DNA of 12,020 nt from an archaeon (lineage in GTDB: Archaea; Nanobdellota; Nanobdellia; SCGC-AAA011-G17; PNOQ01). The position numbers and the translations under genes are program-made. The stretch lies in contig JAIOSD010000002.1 in assembly GCA_021107835.1 (NCBI GenBank), positions 1-12,020 on the forward strand, read 5' to 3'. The stretch's first letter is position 1. Each line of letters starts with the position of its first letter. Of this stretch, positions 1 to 5,076 are shown piece after piece. The notes beneath the pieces were generated by a model. The model did no database searches, was not told the origin of the DNA, and saw nothing but the letters and a program-made list of their open reading frames with translations.

Positions 1-175
1 ATTAATCTACTCTGTAATAATTGCTTTAGCACTTCAGTTTATCTTACTGTACACCCGATTAGCAAATTTATTTGGAGTAGTTAGGTTGGCTTTAATTGAT
101 TGGCTAAAAATAATGGGATTTTCAGTAGCAGGAATATTTATTTTAGAAGTTAGAAAAATATTTTTAAAACAATAA
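1..175 (+). CDS. P-type cation-transporting ATPase, C-terminal fragment (5' end outside window)
   Basis: This is the final 57 codons of an open frame that enters from the left edge and stops at TAA 173-175. The fragment is almost all membrane: one hydrophobic helix (about residues 3-18), a short loop, an L-x-D-W motif (ALIDW, about residues 33-37), another helix (about 39-53) and a basic tail ending EVRKIFLKQ. The pattern of helix, LFG-type loop, DW, helix and E-x-x-K-type tail matches the C-terminal transmembrane domain of P2-type (Ca2+ or other cation) ATPases as I know the family. The catalytic DKTGT site lies outside the window, so the transported ion cannot be called. The loop reads YTRLANLFGVVRL; proline is more usual at both arginine positions. 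The permease gene follows 32 bp later with its own promoter. Confidence 0.72.
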   Translation, partial: LIYSVIIALALQFILLYTRLANLFGVVRLALIDWLKIMGFSVAGIFILEVRKIFLKQ

Positions 176-176
176 A

Positions 177-186
177 CTATTTAAAC
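177..186 (+). promoter_or_regulatory. TATA box of the amino acid permease gene
   Basis: The sequence CTATTTAAAC is centred about 26 bp before the ATG at 208. That is the normal archaeal TATA-to-transcription-start distance, so the mRNA would begin at or next to the start codon (leaderless). No Shine-Dalgarno-like sequence lies in the gap, which agrees with leaderless translation. The box begins just after the upstream stop codon, so the permease is probably transcribed separately from the ATPase gene. Confidence 0.6.
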
Positions 187-207
187 AAATTACCTAAAAT
201 TACCTTA

Positions 208-1338
208 ATGACAAGTTTAAAAACTTTCAGAGCAACAGCCCTGCTAACTGGAACTGTAATTGGTGCAGGAGTTTTAGGTATTCCTTATGTAGTTGCAAAA
301 GCCGGATTTCTAACTGGATTGCTAATCATAGTAGCATTGGGTTTGGCAATGTTGATGCTACATCTATTTGTGGGGGAAGTTGTTTTAAGAACGCCTGGAA
401 ACCACCAACTTCCAGGATATGCAGAAAAGTATTTAGGAAAATGGGGAAAAAGATTAATGGTATTCTCTTTATTCTTTGGTATTTATGGGGCACTAATAGC
501 CTACTTAATTGGAGAGGGTCAAGTACTTTCAGCAATATTGGGTTTAACCCCATCAACCTTTTCTATCATATTTGCAATCTTTTCAGCAATATTTGTTTAT
601 AGGGGATTAAAAACAATTTCAAAATTAGAAATTTATTTCTTAGCTATAGTTTTATTTTTTCTCCTTTTACTCTCTGGGTTCGCAATCTTTTCAGGAAAAT
701 TCACCACAGAAAATTTAGCAGGATTTAGTTTAGTAAATCTCCTTATCCCTTATGGGGTAATCTTATTCGCATTACATGGGGCAATAGCAGTTCCAGAAAT
801 GAAAGAATATTTAGTAAAAAATAAATCAAAACTAAAAAAAGCAATTATACTTGGGTCCATAATACCTTTAATTGCATATATACTTTTTACCTTTGCAACA
901 ATAGGTATTACAGGAATAAATACTACGGAATTGGCCACGATAGGACTAGGAAACTCATTAGGAGAGTCAATGATATTATTTGGTAATTTATTTGCAATAT
1001 TTGCAATGCTAACATCATTCTTAACATTAGCATTGGCAATGAAAGAAACTTACATATTTGACTACAAAATAAAACCGCTTCCTGCATGGGCGCTAACTAT
1101 GATGATACCAATAATAATATTTTTAGTTGGGATAAACAGTTTCATAAAAGTTATTGGAATAACAGGGGCATTCTCTGTAGGGCTACAAGGCATTTTGATA
1201 GTATTAATGTTTTGGAAAGCAAGGAAACATGGAAATAGAATCCCAGAATATAAGTTAGGAAAGAAATTCTTTATTGGATTATTATTAATCTTAATATTTA
1301 TATTAGGGATAGTTTATCAATTTATTGATATCTTTTAA
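208..1338 (+). CDS. Amino acid permease, Aa_trans / Trp-Tyr permease-like (APC superfamily)
   Basis: This 376-residue integral membrane protein is predicted to move amino acids across the cytoplasmic membrane by secondary transport. About 11 hydrophobic helices are visible, roughly at residues 9-31, 35-58, 83-106, 114-131, 142-163, 173-195, 211-237, 253-279, 290-311, 314-338 and 352-374. The first holds the Gly-rich motif GTVIGAGVLGIPY, the unwound substrate-binding segment of the APC fold. Helix 6 contains an LHGAIAVPEM stretch at the usual second discontinuous helix. The late segment with DYK, PLPAW and a following helix is typical of the Aa_trans/SdaC-type branch (COG0814-like). Length fits this family. 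The ATG at 208 is chosen because it lies about 26 bp after a TATA box. The gene converges with an Lrp-type regulator, suggesting but not proving amino-acid-responsive control. The specific substrate cannot be read from sequence. Confidence 0.88.
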   Translation: MTSLKTFRATALLTGTVIGAGVLGIPYVVAKAGFLTGLLIIVALGLAMLMLHLFVGEVVLRTPGNHQLPGYAEKYLGKWGKRLMVFSLFFGIYGALIAYLIGEGQVLSAILGLTPSTFSIIFAIFSAIFVYRGLKTISKLEIYFLAIVLFFLLLLSGFAIFSGKFTTENLAGFSLVNLLIPYGVILFALHGAIAVPEMKEYLVKNKSKLKKAIILGSIIPLIAYILFTFATIGITGINTTELATIGLGNSLGESMILFGNLFAIFAMLTSFLTLALAMKETYIFDYKIKPLPAWALTMMIPIIIFLVGINSFIKVIGITGAFSVGLQGILIVLMFWKARKHGNRIPEYKLGKKFFIGLLLILIFILGIVYQFIDIF

Positions 1339-1342
1339 AAAG

Positions 1343-1352
1343 TTTTATAAAT
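1343..1352 (+). promoter_or_regulatory. TATA-like element in the permease-regulator gap
   Basis: TTTTATAAAT resembles a good archaeal TATA box and would place a transcription start near 1374. It lies just 5 bp after the permease stop. Downstream are an AAAGGT ribosome-site-like sequence (1372-1377) and the ATG of a 14-codon ORF at 1385. In this AT-rich gap such a match could be chance. Read on the opposite strand, the same segment is T-rich and could end the regulator transcript. Confidence 0.3.
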
Positions 1353-1384
1353 AAAAATTTCCTATCGCTTTAAAGGTAAATTTA

Positions 1385-1429
1385 ATGAATAAAGGAATAA
1401 TAATTGCATTTTTTCTTTTATTTTTTTAA
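1385..1429 (+). CDS. Possible 14-residue hydrophobic peptide or vestigial signal-peptide start
   Basis: This short frame encodes MNKGIIIAFFLLFF and then TAA. It looks like the beginning of a signal peptide or membrane leader: one basic residue, then an unbroken hydrophobic run. It is preceded at the expected distances by a TATA-like box (1343-1352) and an AAAGGT site about 7 nt before the ATG. Its last codons coincide with the T-rich tract that may terminate the permease transcript, and its stop overlaps the 3' end of the convergent regulator by 4 bp. It may be a real leader peptide, the remnant of a lost exported-protein gene, or chance in AT-rich DNA. The T-tract alone would encode Phe/Leu, so the hydrophobicity is weak evidence. 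Confidence 0.2.
   Translation: MNKGIIIAFFLLFF
1409..1427 (+). terminator. T-rich tract, probable intrinsic terminator of the permease
   Basis: A run of nearly pure T on the + strand, interrupted by one C and one A, lies about 70 bp after the permease stop. Archaeal RNA polymerase commonly terminates on such U-tracts without needing a strong hairpin, and none is visible here. Its position immediately before the 3' end of the convergent regulator gene fits a role in limiting antisense read-through. Confidence 0.5.
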
Positions 1430-2394
1430 AGTTGTTGTGTTAAATCTAAATCTCCTTTTGGTTCATTATAAACCAATAACATATTATAGCTCTTGATATA
1501 ATCTGGAAATTTTTCCTTCATATTTTTCATTATTTCATTTAATTTTTCATAACTCTCGCAATCCATTTCTAATTCTAACATCCATGGTCCAATTTTTCTT
1601 TCATAGTGGAATACATTGCCCAATTGTTTACAATACTCCAAAAGGGTATGGTCACTTTCTTTTGAAAGATTTTTCAAATAAAGAATAACTTTGTAAAACC
1701 CATAACCCATTTTTTTAACATTTAATTGTGTTCTAAACTTGGCTATAATCTTTTTCTTTTGTAATTCTTTTATTCTATAGATAACAATTCTTGGAGTTGT
1801 ATTTAATTTACTAGCCAAATCAATAGAAGAAATTCTAGCATTGGTGGATAGCTCTTTCAATATCTTTTTATCTATTTCATCTATTTTTTCAACACCTTTC
1901 ACATACCATTTAAAGCTCTCGGATCTCCTCCCTAAAAAATAACCTCTTGTCATAACATCAACATCAACATGTGCAGCTAAACTTTGATTTAAAATATAGT
2001 TCCCAAATTTAGAATTAAACTCATTTACAGTTGAATAAAATTCTTTAACGTCTTTTACAAATATACTATAGATTAAATTCCATTTACCAGTTGTTTGGGC
2101 CACCCACCAAACTTTTTTATTTTTTTTAAGATAATTAATTATATCCTTTTCTTTAGTTTTAGTTAAATTTTGAAATTCCAAATACACATTCCAAATCATT
2201 AATCCAAGTTTTCCAGCATCTAATAAAGTAACAAAGTTTTCTATAATTCCTTCTTCTTGTAATCTCTTTATTCTATACTCTATAACATTTCTACTTTTCT
2301 TTAGTTTTTTAGATAAAATTGTTAAAGGTTGTCTAGAATTTAGCTCTAACTCATACAATATCTTTTTGTCCAATAAATCCAATTTATAAACCAT
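1426..2394 (-). CDS. Tandem Lrp/AsnC-type transcriptional regulator (two HTH-sensor units in one chain)
   Basis: This 322-residue protein is an internal duplication of the Lrp/AsnC plan. Unit 1 has an AsnC-type winged helix-turn-helix at about residues 4-54 (LDLLDKKILYELELNSR, then IEYRIKRLQEEGII) and a sensor-like alpha-beta region at about 65-150. Unit 2 repeats this with an HTH at 171-220 (IDEIDKKILKELSTNAR, then VIYRIKELQKKKII) and a sensor region at about 231-310. The HTHs start about 167 residues apart. A normal Lrp is about 150 residues and works as dimers or octamers; this chain is a covalent pseudo-dimer. Lrp proteins bind amino acids or other small ligands at the sensor interface and control transport and metabolism genes. 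The adjacent permease and AsnRS suit that role. The ATG at 2394 is fixed by a TATA box 26 bp upstream. The ligand is unknown. Confidence 0.85.
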   Translation of the reverse strand: MVYKLDLLDKKILYELELNSRQPLTILSKKLKKSRNVIEYRIKRLQEEGIIENFVTLLDAGKLGLMIWNVYLEFQNLTKTKEKDIINYLKKNKKVWWVAQTTGKWNLIYSIFVKDVKEFYSTVNEFNSKFGNYILNQSLAAHVDVDVMTRGYFLGRRSESFKWYVKGVEKIDEIDKKILKELSTNARISSIDLASKLNTTPRIVIYRIKELQKKKIIAKFRTQLNVKKMGYGFYKVILYLKNLSKESDHTLLEYCKQLGNVFHYERKIGPWMLELEMDCESYEKLNEIMKNMKEKFPDYIKSYNMLLVYNEPKGDLDLTQQL

Positions 2395-2415
2395 TATTAT
2401 AATTTAATACAATTA

Positions 2416-2424
2416 CTATATAAG
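2416..2424 (-). promoter_or_regulatory. TATA box of the Lrp-like regulator
   Basis: On the minus strand this reads CTTATATAG, centred about 26 bp before the ATG at 2394, which implies a leaderless mRNA. The box sits about 40 bp from the divergent TATA box of the unknown two-gene operon, so one protein bound between them could affect both. That would be a natural arrangement for autoregulation by an Lrp-type protein. Confidence 0.6.
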
Positions 2425-2456
2425 TCTTGTTATTTATTACAAAAAATTAAAAGATA

Positions 2457-2466
2457 TTTTTATATA
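2457..2466 (+). promoter_or_regulatory. TATA box of the unknown two-gene operon
   Basis: TTTTATATAT is centred about 44 bp before the ATG at 2506. Transcription would start near 2488, giving a short leader of about 18 nt that contains the AAGGAT ribosome site. This contrasts with the apparently leaderless neighbours. Confidence 0.55.
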
Positions 2467-2495
2467 TGTTTATTTGCATATTAATACTACTTAAT

Positions 2496-2501
2496 AAGGA
2501 T
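2496..2501 (+). promoter_or_regulatory. Ribosome binding site AAGGAT
   Basis: The sequence AAGGAT ends 4 nt before the ATG at 2506 and resembles the archaeal Shine-Dalgarno core. It supports that ATG as the start of the first unknown gene. The TATA-to-start distance also requires a leader here. Confidence 0.5.
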
Positions 2502-2505
2502 AAAA

Positions 2506-2922
2506 ATGACAAAAGAAAGATTAGTTGAAGACGGCAAAAATGGTGCTTTTATAGTCAATGACAAAGTTCTAGATCAAAGAGTAGCAATTCTTAGGCAAAG
2601 TGAGGAAAGACATTTTATTGCAAATCCCAATAACAAAATTGAAAGATATTATTTAAATCTTGCTAAATCAGGATGGAAATGGAGAATCTATTCTGATAGT
2701 TATATTGTAGATGGTGTAATAGATCTTATTGAAAAAACTCCAGGTTTAGTTGAAAGTGCACATTGGGGGGATAATACTTTATCCAAAAGATATTCGCCAA
2801 AAAAAATACCAAAATGGGCAAACGGAATTTATGTAGCCTTGCCCCCAGAACCAATTTTAATTTGTAAAGGCCGGATAGCAAATGATTTTACTTATCGTTT
2901 TATGGAAATAAAGGAAATATAA
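2506..2922 (+). CDS. Protein of unknown function, 138 aa, first gene of a two-gene operon
   Basis: I do not recognise this family. The protein is soluble-looking, with no signal peptide and no membrane helix. It is rich in aromatic residues, including an SGWKWRIYSDSYIVDG segment at about residues 54-69 and a SAHWGDNTLSKRYSPKK segment at about 83-99. The last third includes a hydrophobic strand-like stretch (GIYVALPPEPILICKGRI). The mix of short predicted strands and few helices suggests a compact alpha/beta or all-beta domain. It has a clear TATA box and a ribosome site, so it is likely real. The second unknown gene follows after 16 bp on the same strand, arguing that the two products work together. 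A G6 run at 2765-2770 codes Trp-Gly within this frame. Confidence 0.7.
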   Translation: MTKERLVEDGKNGAFIVNDKVLDQRVAILRQSEERHFIANPNNKIERYYLNLAKSGWKWRIYSDSYIVDGVIDLIEKTPGLVESAHWGDNTLSKRYSPKKIPKWANGIYVALPPEPILICKGRIANDFTYRFMEIKEI

Positions 2923-2938
2923 AATAATAAAATAAAAA

Positions 2939-3646
2939 ATGAAAATTAAAGAAGAAAGAACAGAACTTACGGTTCAACATGAAGGAAAAGACTTAACCTT
3001 TGCACATCCATTCTATTATGGGATTTTTATCTCAGACATTCCCCTATATTTTGAAAAATGGGTAAATAAAGTGGGAACAAGAATAGCCACATTACCCCAA
3101 TTAATTTCGATAATTCATGATGCTTTTTGCAAAGATCAACCGACAGGTATTGATTCAAGATATGCCCGTGAAATTATGGAGATCGCATATAGTCAAAAGG
3201 TTCACTCTTCTTCAAAATGTTTATGGGGCCCCAAAGGGGATGTTAAAGTTTTCCCAGATAACGGTTTAATTTCATTACCAGACCCTCTTAAAGGCAAGAC
3301 AGGAAAACTAACACAAAATGAATTGGAAAAAATGCTAGAAGTTTTAGGACAAAATCCAAAACAAGTAAAGTCTATAGATAAGGGATACGGCGAAGATGAA
3401 CTTTTTGATGCATTAATAGGTGAAGAAGGAATAAGAAAACTAAAAGAGATAGAGGATCATCCTTGGATGCATAATAAATCCCTAATCATTGGATCTCACG
3501 AAGATGAACCATTAATTACCTCTACATACATCGATAATAGAAGATATTATGGTGATGGGATAAATATTTATAATCGAACTCCTGGTACGCCCTCACCTGA
3601 GAAGATATGGGCTTTCGGAGTTTTAGATGATAACAAAAAGCTCTAA
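2939..3646 (+). CDS. Protein of unknown function, 235 aa, second gene of a two-gene operon
   Basis: I do not recognise this family. It appears cytoplasmic: no signal peptide or membrane segment is visible. The N-terminal third includes THE stretches HPFYYGIFISDIPLYF and KVGTRIATLPQLISIIHDAF (about residues 23-62), with DSRYAREIMEIA at about 72-83. A central charged region (about 118-170) contains an acidic GYGEDELFDALIGEEG segment that looks helical. The C-terminal part has LIIGSHEDEP, then an aromatic DNRRYYGDGINIYNRTPG stretch and a final WAFGVLDD strand. The ATG follows the upstream gene by 16 A-rich bases with no obvious ribosome site, so translation may be coupled. Its stop codon overlaps that of the convergent asnS. 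Enzyme, binding protein and toxin-like roles all remain open. Confidence 0.7.
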   Translation: MKIKEERTELTVQHEGKDLTFAHPFYYGIFISDIPLYFEKWVNKVGTRIATLPQLISIIHDAFCKDQPTGIDSRYAREIMEIAYSQKVHSSSKCLWGPKGDVKVFPDNGLISLPDPLKGKTGKLTQNELEKMLEVLGQNPKQVKSIDKGYGEDELFDALIGEEGIRKLKEIEDHPWMHNKSLIIGSHEDEPLITSTYIDNRRYYGDGINIYNRTPGTPSPEKIWAFGVLDDNKKL

Positions 3647-4923
3647 GGATTCCACCTAATCATTGTTCGTGGGAAACCAATTGCATCTTTAACACTATCT
3701 AAGCCACAAATCCATCTAACAATTCTCTCAACACCAAGCCCAAATCCCGCATGGGGAATAGAACCATATTTACGAGTGTCTAAATAATAATGATAATCTT
3801 TAATATCTTCTCCTTTAGACTTCAAAGATTTAATTAATTCATCCAAATCTTCGTCTCTTTCGCTTCCACCAATTAATTCTCCAACACCTTCAGGTCCTAG
3901 AGCATCAAAACACATAGCAACCTTTGGATTATTCGGATCCTTAGGTTTGTAGAATGCCATTTCTTCTTTTGGATAATGTGTTACAAAAACAATAGTATCA
4001 TATAATTCCATAATTTTTTCTTCTTCAATAGTTCTTAAATCCTTCCCCCATTTAACTTTCATCCCTTTCTTTTTTTCTAATAATTTTAAAGCTTCAGTGT
4101 ATGTTATCCTAGGAAATTTTTTCTTTAAAGAAGGTTCTAATTTTTTAATATCCCTTCCCAATATCATAAATTCTTTTTTATTTTCTTTAATAACTTTTTT
4201 TAAGATAAATTTAATAAGCTCCTCCGCATAATCCATTAATCCATCCAAATTAAGCCAAGCAACTTCCATTTCAGCATGCCAATACTCAGTTAAATGCCTA
4301 GATGTTTTAGATTTTTCAGCTCTAAACGAGGGAGAAATACAATAAATTTTTTCTAAACCAAACATTGCAGCTTCAGCATACAATTGCCAAGTTTGTGCCA
4401 AAAACATTTTTTTGTTAAAATATTTAACTTCAAACATAGTTGGTCCTTCCTCTGCTCCACCAGGGACTAAAATAGGACTTTGAAATTCATAAAATCCCTT
4501 ACTTCTATAAAATTCATGAATTGCTCCAAATATTGTGCTTCTTATTTTCATAATAGCAGTCATTTTTCTAGATCTGATATACAAATGTCTTTGGTCTAGC
4601 AAAAATTCTGGACTTTGATCTTTTCCAATAGGAAAATCTTCTGCAGCATGAACAACATTCAATTTAGAAACCTCTATTTCATACCCAGTAGGTGCCCTTT
4701 TCTCAGCATAAATTTTTCCCTCTATCTCTAAAGAGCTTTCCATTAATAATTCATCTGCAATCTTAACTAATTTAGGATCTTTAACAACACACTGAATTAT
4801 ATCTGTTGAATCTCTAAGAACAATAAAAATATTATTTTTTAACTTTCTGATTCTATAAACCCACCCTCTAACTGAAACCTTGCCTTTCTTTTTCAAGGCT
4901 TCTTCTATTTGTAAGAATTTCAT
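3643..4923 (-). CDS. asnS: Asparaginyl-tRNA synthetase (archaeal type, class IIb)
   Basis: This 426-residue enzyme charges tRNA-Asn with asparagine using ATP in the cytoplasm. An OB-fold anticodon-binding domain lies at about residues 16-95 (VRGWVYRIRK, then IFIVLRDSTDIIQCVV). The class II catalytic domain follows. Motif 1 spans about 128-150. The segment GAEEGPTMF at 156-164 and LAQTWQLYAEA at 175-185 are typical substrate-side sequences. Motif 2 is SFRAEKSKTSRHLTEYWHAE (199-218), whose KSKTSRHL form distinguishes AsnRS from AspRS. Motif 3 is GFGLGVERIVRW (393-404), and the end, IGFPRTMIRWNP, matches the family's usual C-terminus. Length is normal, so this is a full synthetase rather than the shorter AsnRS-derived asparagine synthetase, which lacks the OB domain. 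The start at 4923 follows a TATA box by about 27 bp. Its 3' end overlaps the convergent unknown gene. Confidence 0.96.
   Translation of the reverse strand: MKFLQIEEALKKKGKVSVRGWVYRIRKLKNNIFIVLRDSTDIIQCVVKDPKLVKIADELLMESSLEIEGKIYAEKRAPTGYEIEVSKLNVVHAAEDFPIGKDQSPEFLLDQRHLYIRSRKMTAIMKIRSTIFGAIHEFYRSKGFYEFQSPILVPGGAEEGPTMFEVKYFNKKMFLAQTWQLYAEAAMFGLEKIYCISPSFRAEKSKTSRHLTEYWHAEMEVAWLNLDGLMDYAEELIKFILKKVIKENKKEFMILGRDIKKLEPSLKKKFPRITYTEALKLLEKKKGMKVKWGKDLRTIEEEKIMELYDTIVFVTHYPKEEMAFYKPKDPNNPKVAMCFDALGPEGVGELIGGSERDEDLDELIKSLKSKGEDIKDYHYYLDTRKYGSIPHAGFGLGVERIVRWICGLDSVKDAIGFPRTMIRWNP
4069..4077 (+). terminator. T-rich run opposite asnS, candidate stop for the unknown operon transcript
   Basis: No T-tract follows the stop of the unknown operon at 3646. 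The first strong pyrimidine/T run on that strand lies here, about 420 bp into the antisense of asnS. If it is used, the operon mRNA would carry a long tail antisense to asnS. The T-run simply mirrors Lys codons of asnS, so it may have no terminator role. Confidence 0.2.
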
Positions 4924-4945
4924 CTTTCTAAAATAAATAAAAGAG

Positions 4946-4954
4946 ATATAAAAA
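4946..4954 (-). promoter_or_regulatory. TATA box of asnS
   Basis: On the minus strand this reads TTTTTATAT, centred about 27 bp before the ATG at 4923. The spacing predicts a leaderless asnS mRNA, and no ribosome site is visible upstream of the ATG. Confidence 0.6.
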
Positions 4955-4996
4955 GGTTTTTATTCTTCAGGTTATAAGGTAAACTTAAAATATCCC

Positions 4997-5015
4997 ATAA
5001 ATGTTTAACCCACAA
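4997..5015 (+). repeat. 19-bp direct repeat, copy 1, upstream of the giant surface-protein gene
   Basis: ATAAATGTTTAACCCACAA occurs here and again, without mismatch, at 5030-5048, a 33-bp offset or close to three helical turns. This copy lies about 12 bp upstream of the TATA box, in the intergenic region between asnS and the giant gene. A pair of identical sites on one helical face is what a dimeric regulator would use. Only two copies are seen. Confidence 0.8.
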
Positions 5016-5026
5016 AATTAGTAAGG

Positions 5027-5034
5027 TTTATAAA
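5027..5034 (+). promoter_or_regulatory. TATA box of the giant surface-protein gene
   Basis: TTTATAAA is centred near 5031. It would start transcription near 5057, about 20 nt before the TTG start at 5077, leaving a leader that includes the GGGGG ribosome site. The second copy of the direct repeat begins inside this box, so a protein bound there would block TBP. Confidence 0.5.
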
Positions 5035-5048
5035 TGTTTAACCCACAA
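5030..5048 (+). repeat. 19-bp direct repeat, copy 2, overlapping the TATA box
   Basis: This is an exact second copy of the element at 4997-5015. Its first five bases fall within the TATA box (5027-5034), a classic position for an archaeal repressor operator. Its TTTAACC (5037-5043) is also inversely repeated as GGTTAAA at 5057-5063. The element begins with a TATA-like ATAAAT, so duplication of a core promoter is an alternative reading. Confidence 0.8.
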
Positions 5049-5063
5049 TATTTTTAGGTTAAA
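5037..5063 (+). repeat. Inverted repeat TTTAACC / GGTTAAA at the predicted transcription start
   Basis: A perfect 7-bp stem (5037-5043 with 5057-5063) encloses a 13-nt loop just before the ribosome site. AACCC at 5040-5044 can also pair with GGGTT at 5066-5070, which overlaps the ribosome site. If transcripts start upstream of 5037, this could fold over the ribosome site; if they start near 5057, it can act only as a DNA-level palindrome. Confidence 0.4.
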
Positions 5064-5068
5064 GGGGG
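5064..5068 (+). promoter_or_regulatory. Ribosome binding site (GGGGG) that fixes the TTG start
   Basis: GGGGG can pair with the CCUCC of the 16S rRNA end through one G-U wobble, and 8 nt separate it from TTG 5077. It is the only G-rich motif near the beginning of the long frame. It decides for TTG, because an in-frame TGA lies directly before it (5074-5076) and the first in-frame ATG (5338) would remove the membrane anchor. Confidence 0.55.
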
Positions 5069-5076
5069 TTGTTTGA

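Noticed and set aside
326..938. Minus-strand frames opposite the permease
   Set aside because: They are antisense shadows of membrane-helix codons, with no expression signals and no recognisable family.
1427..1470. Stop read-through of the 14-codon ORF into a lipobox-like SCC sequence
   Set aside because: The continuation is antisense to the well-supported regulator C-terminus and stops again soon after; the match is most likely chance.
4997..5048. CRISPR-like direct repeats
   Set aside because: Only two 19-bp copies with a 14-bp gap, located at a promoter, and no cas gene nearby.
5001..5057. Two tiny ORFs beginning MFNPQ, one in each repeat copy
   Set aside because: Their similarity follows directly from the DNA repeat. 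The second starts inside the TATA region, upstream of the predicted transcription start, so neither is likely to be translated.
4924..5076. A tRNA or riboswitch (such as a T-box-like leader) upstream of asnS
   Set aside because: The TATA box lies only about 27 bp from the asnS ATG, leaving no leader RNA, and no cloverleaf-like pairing is visible.
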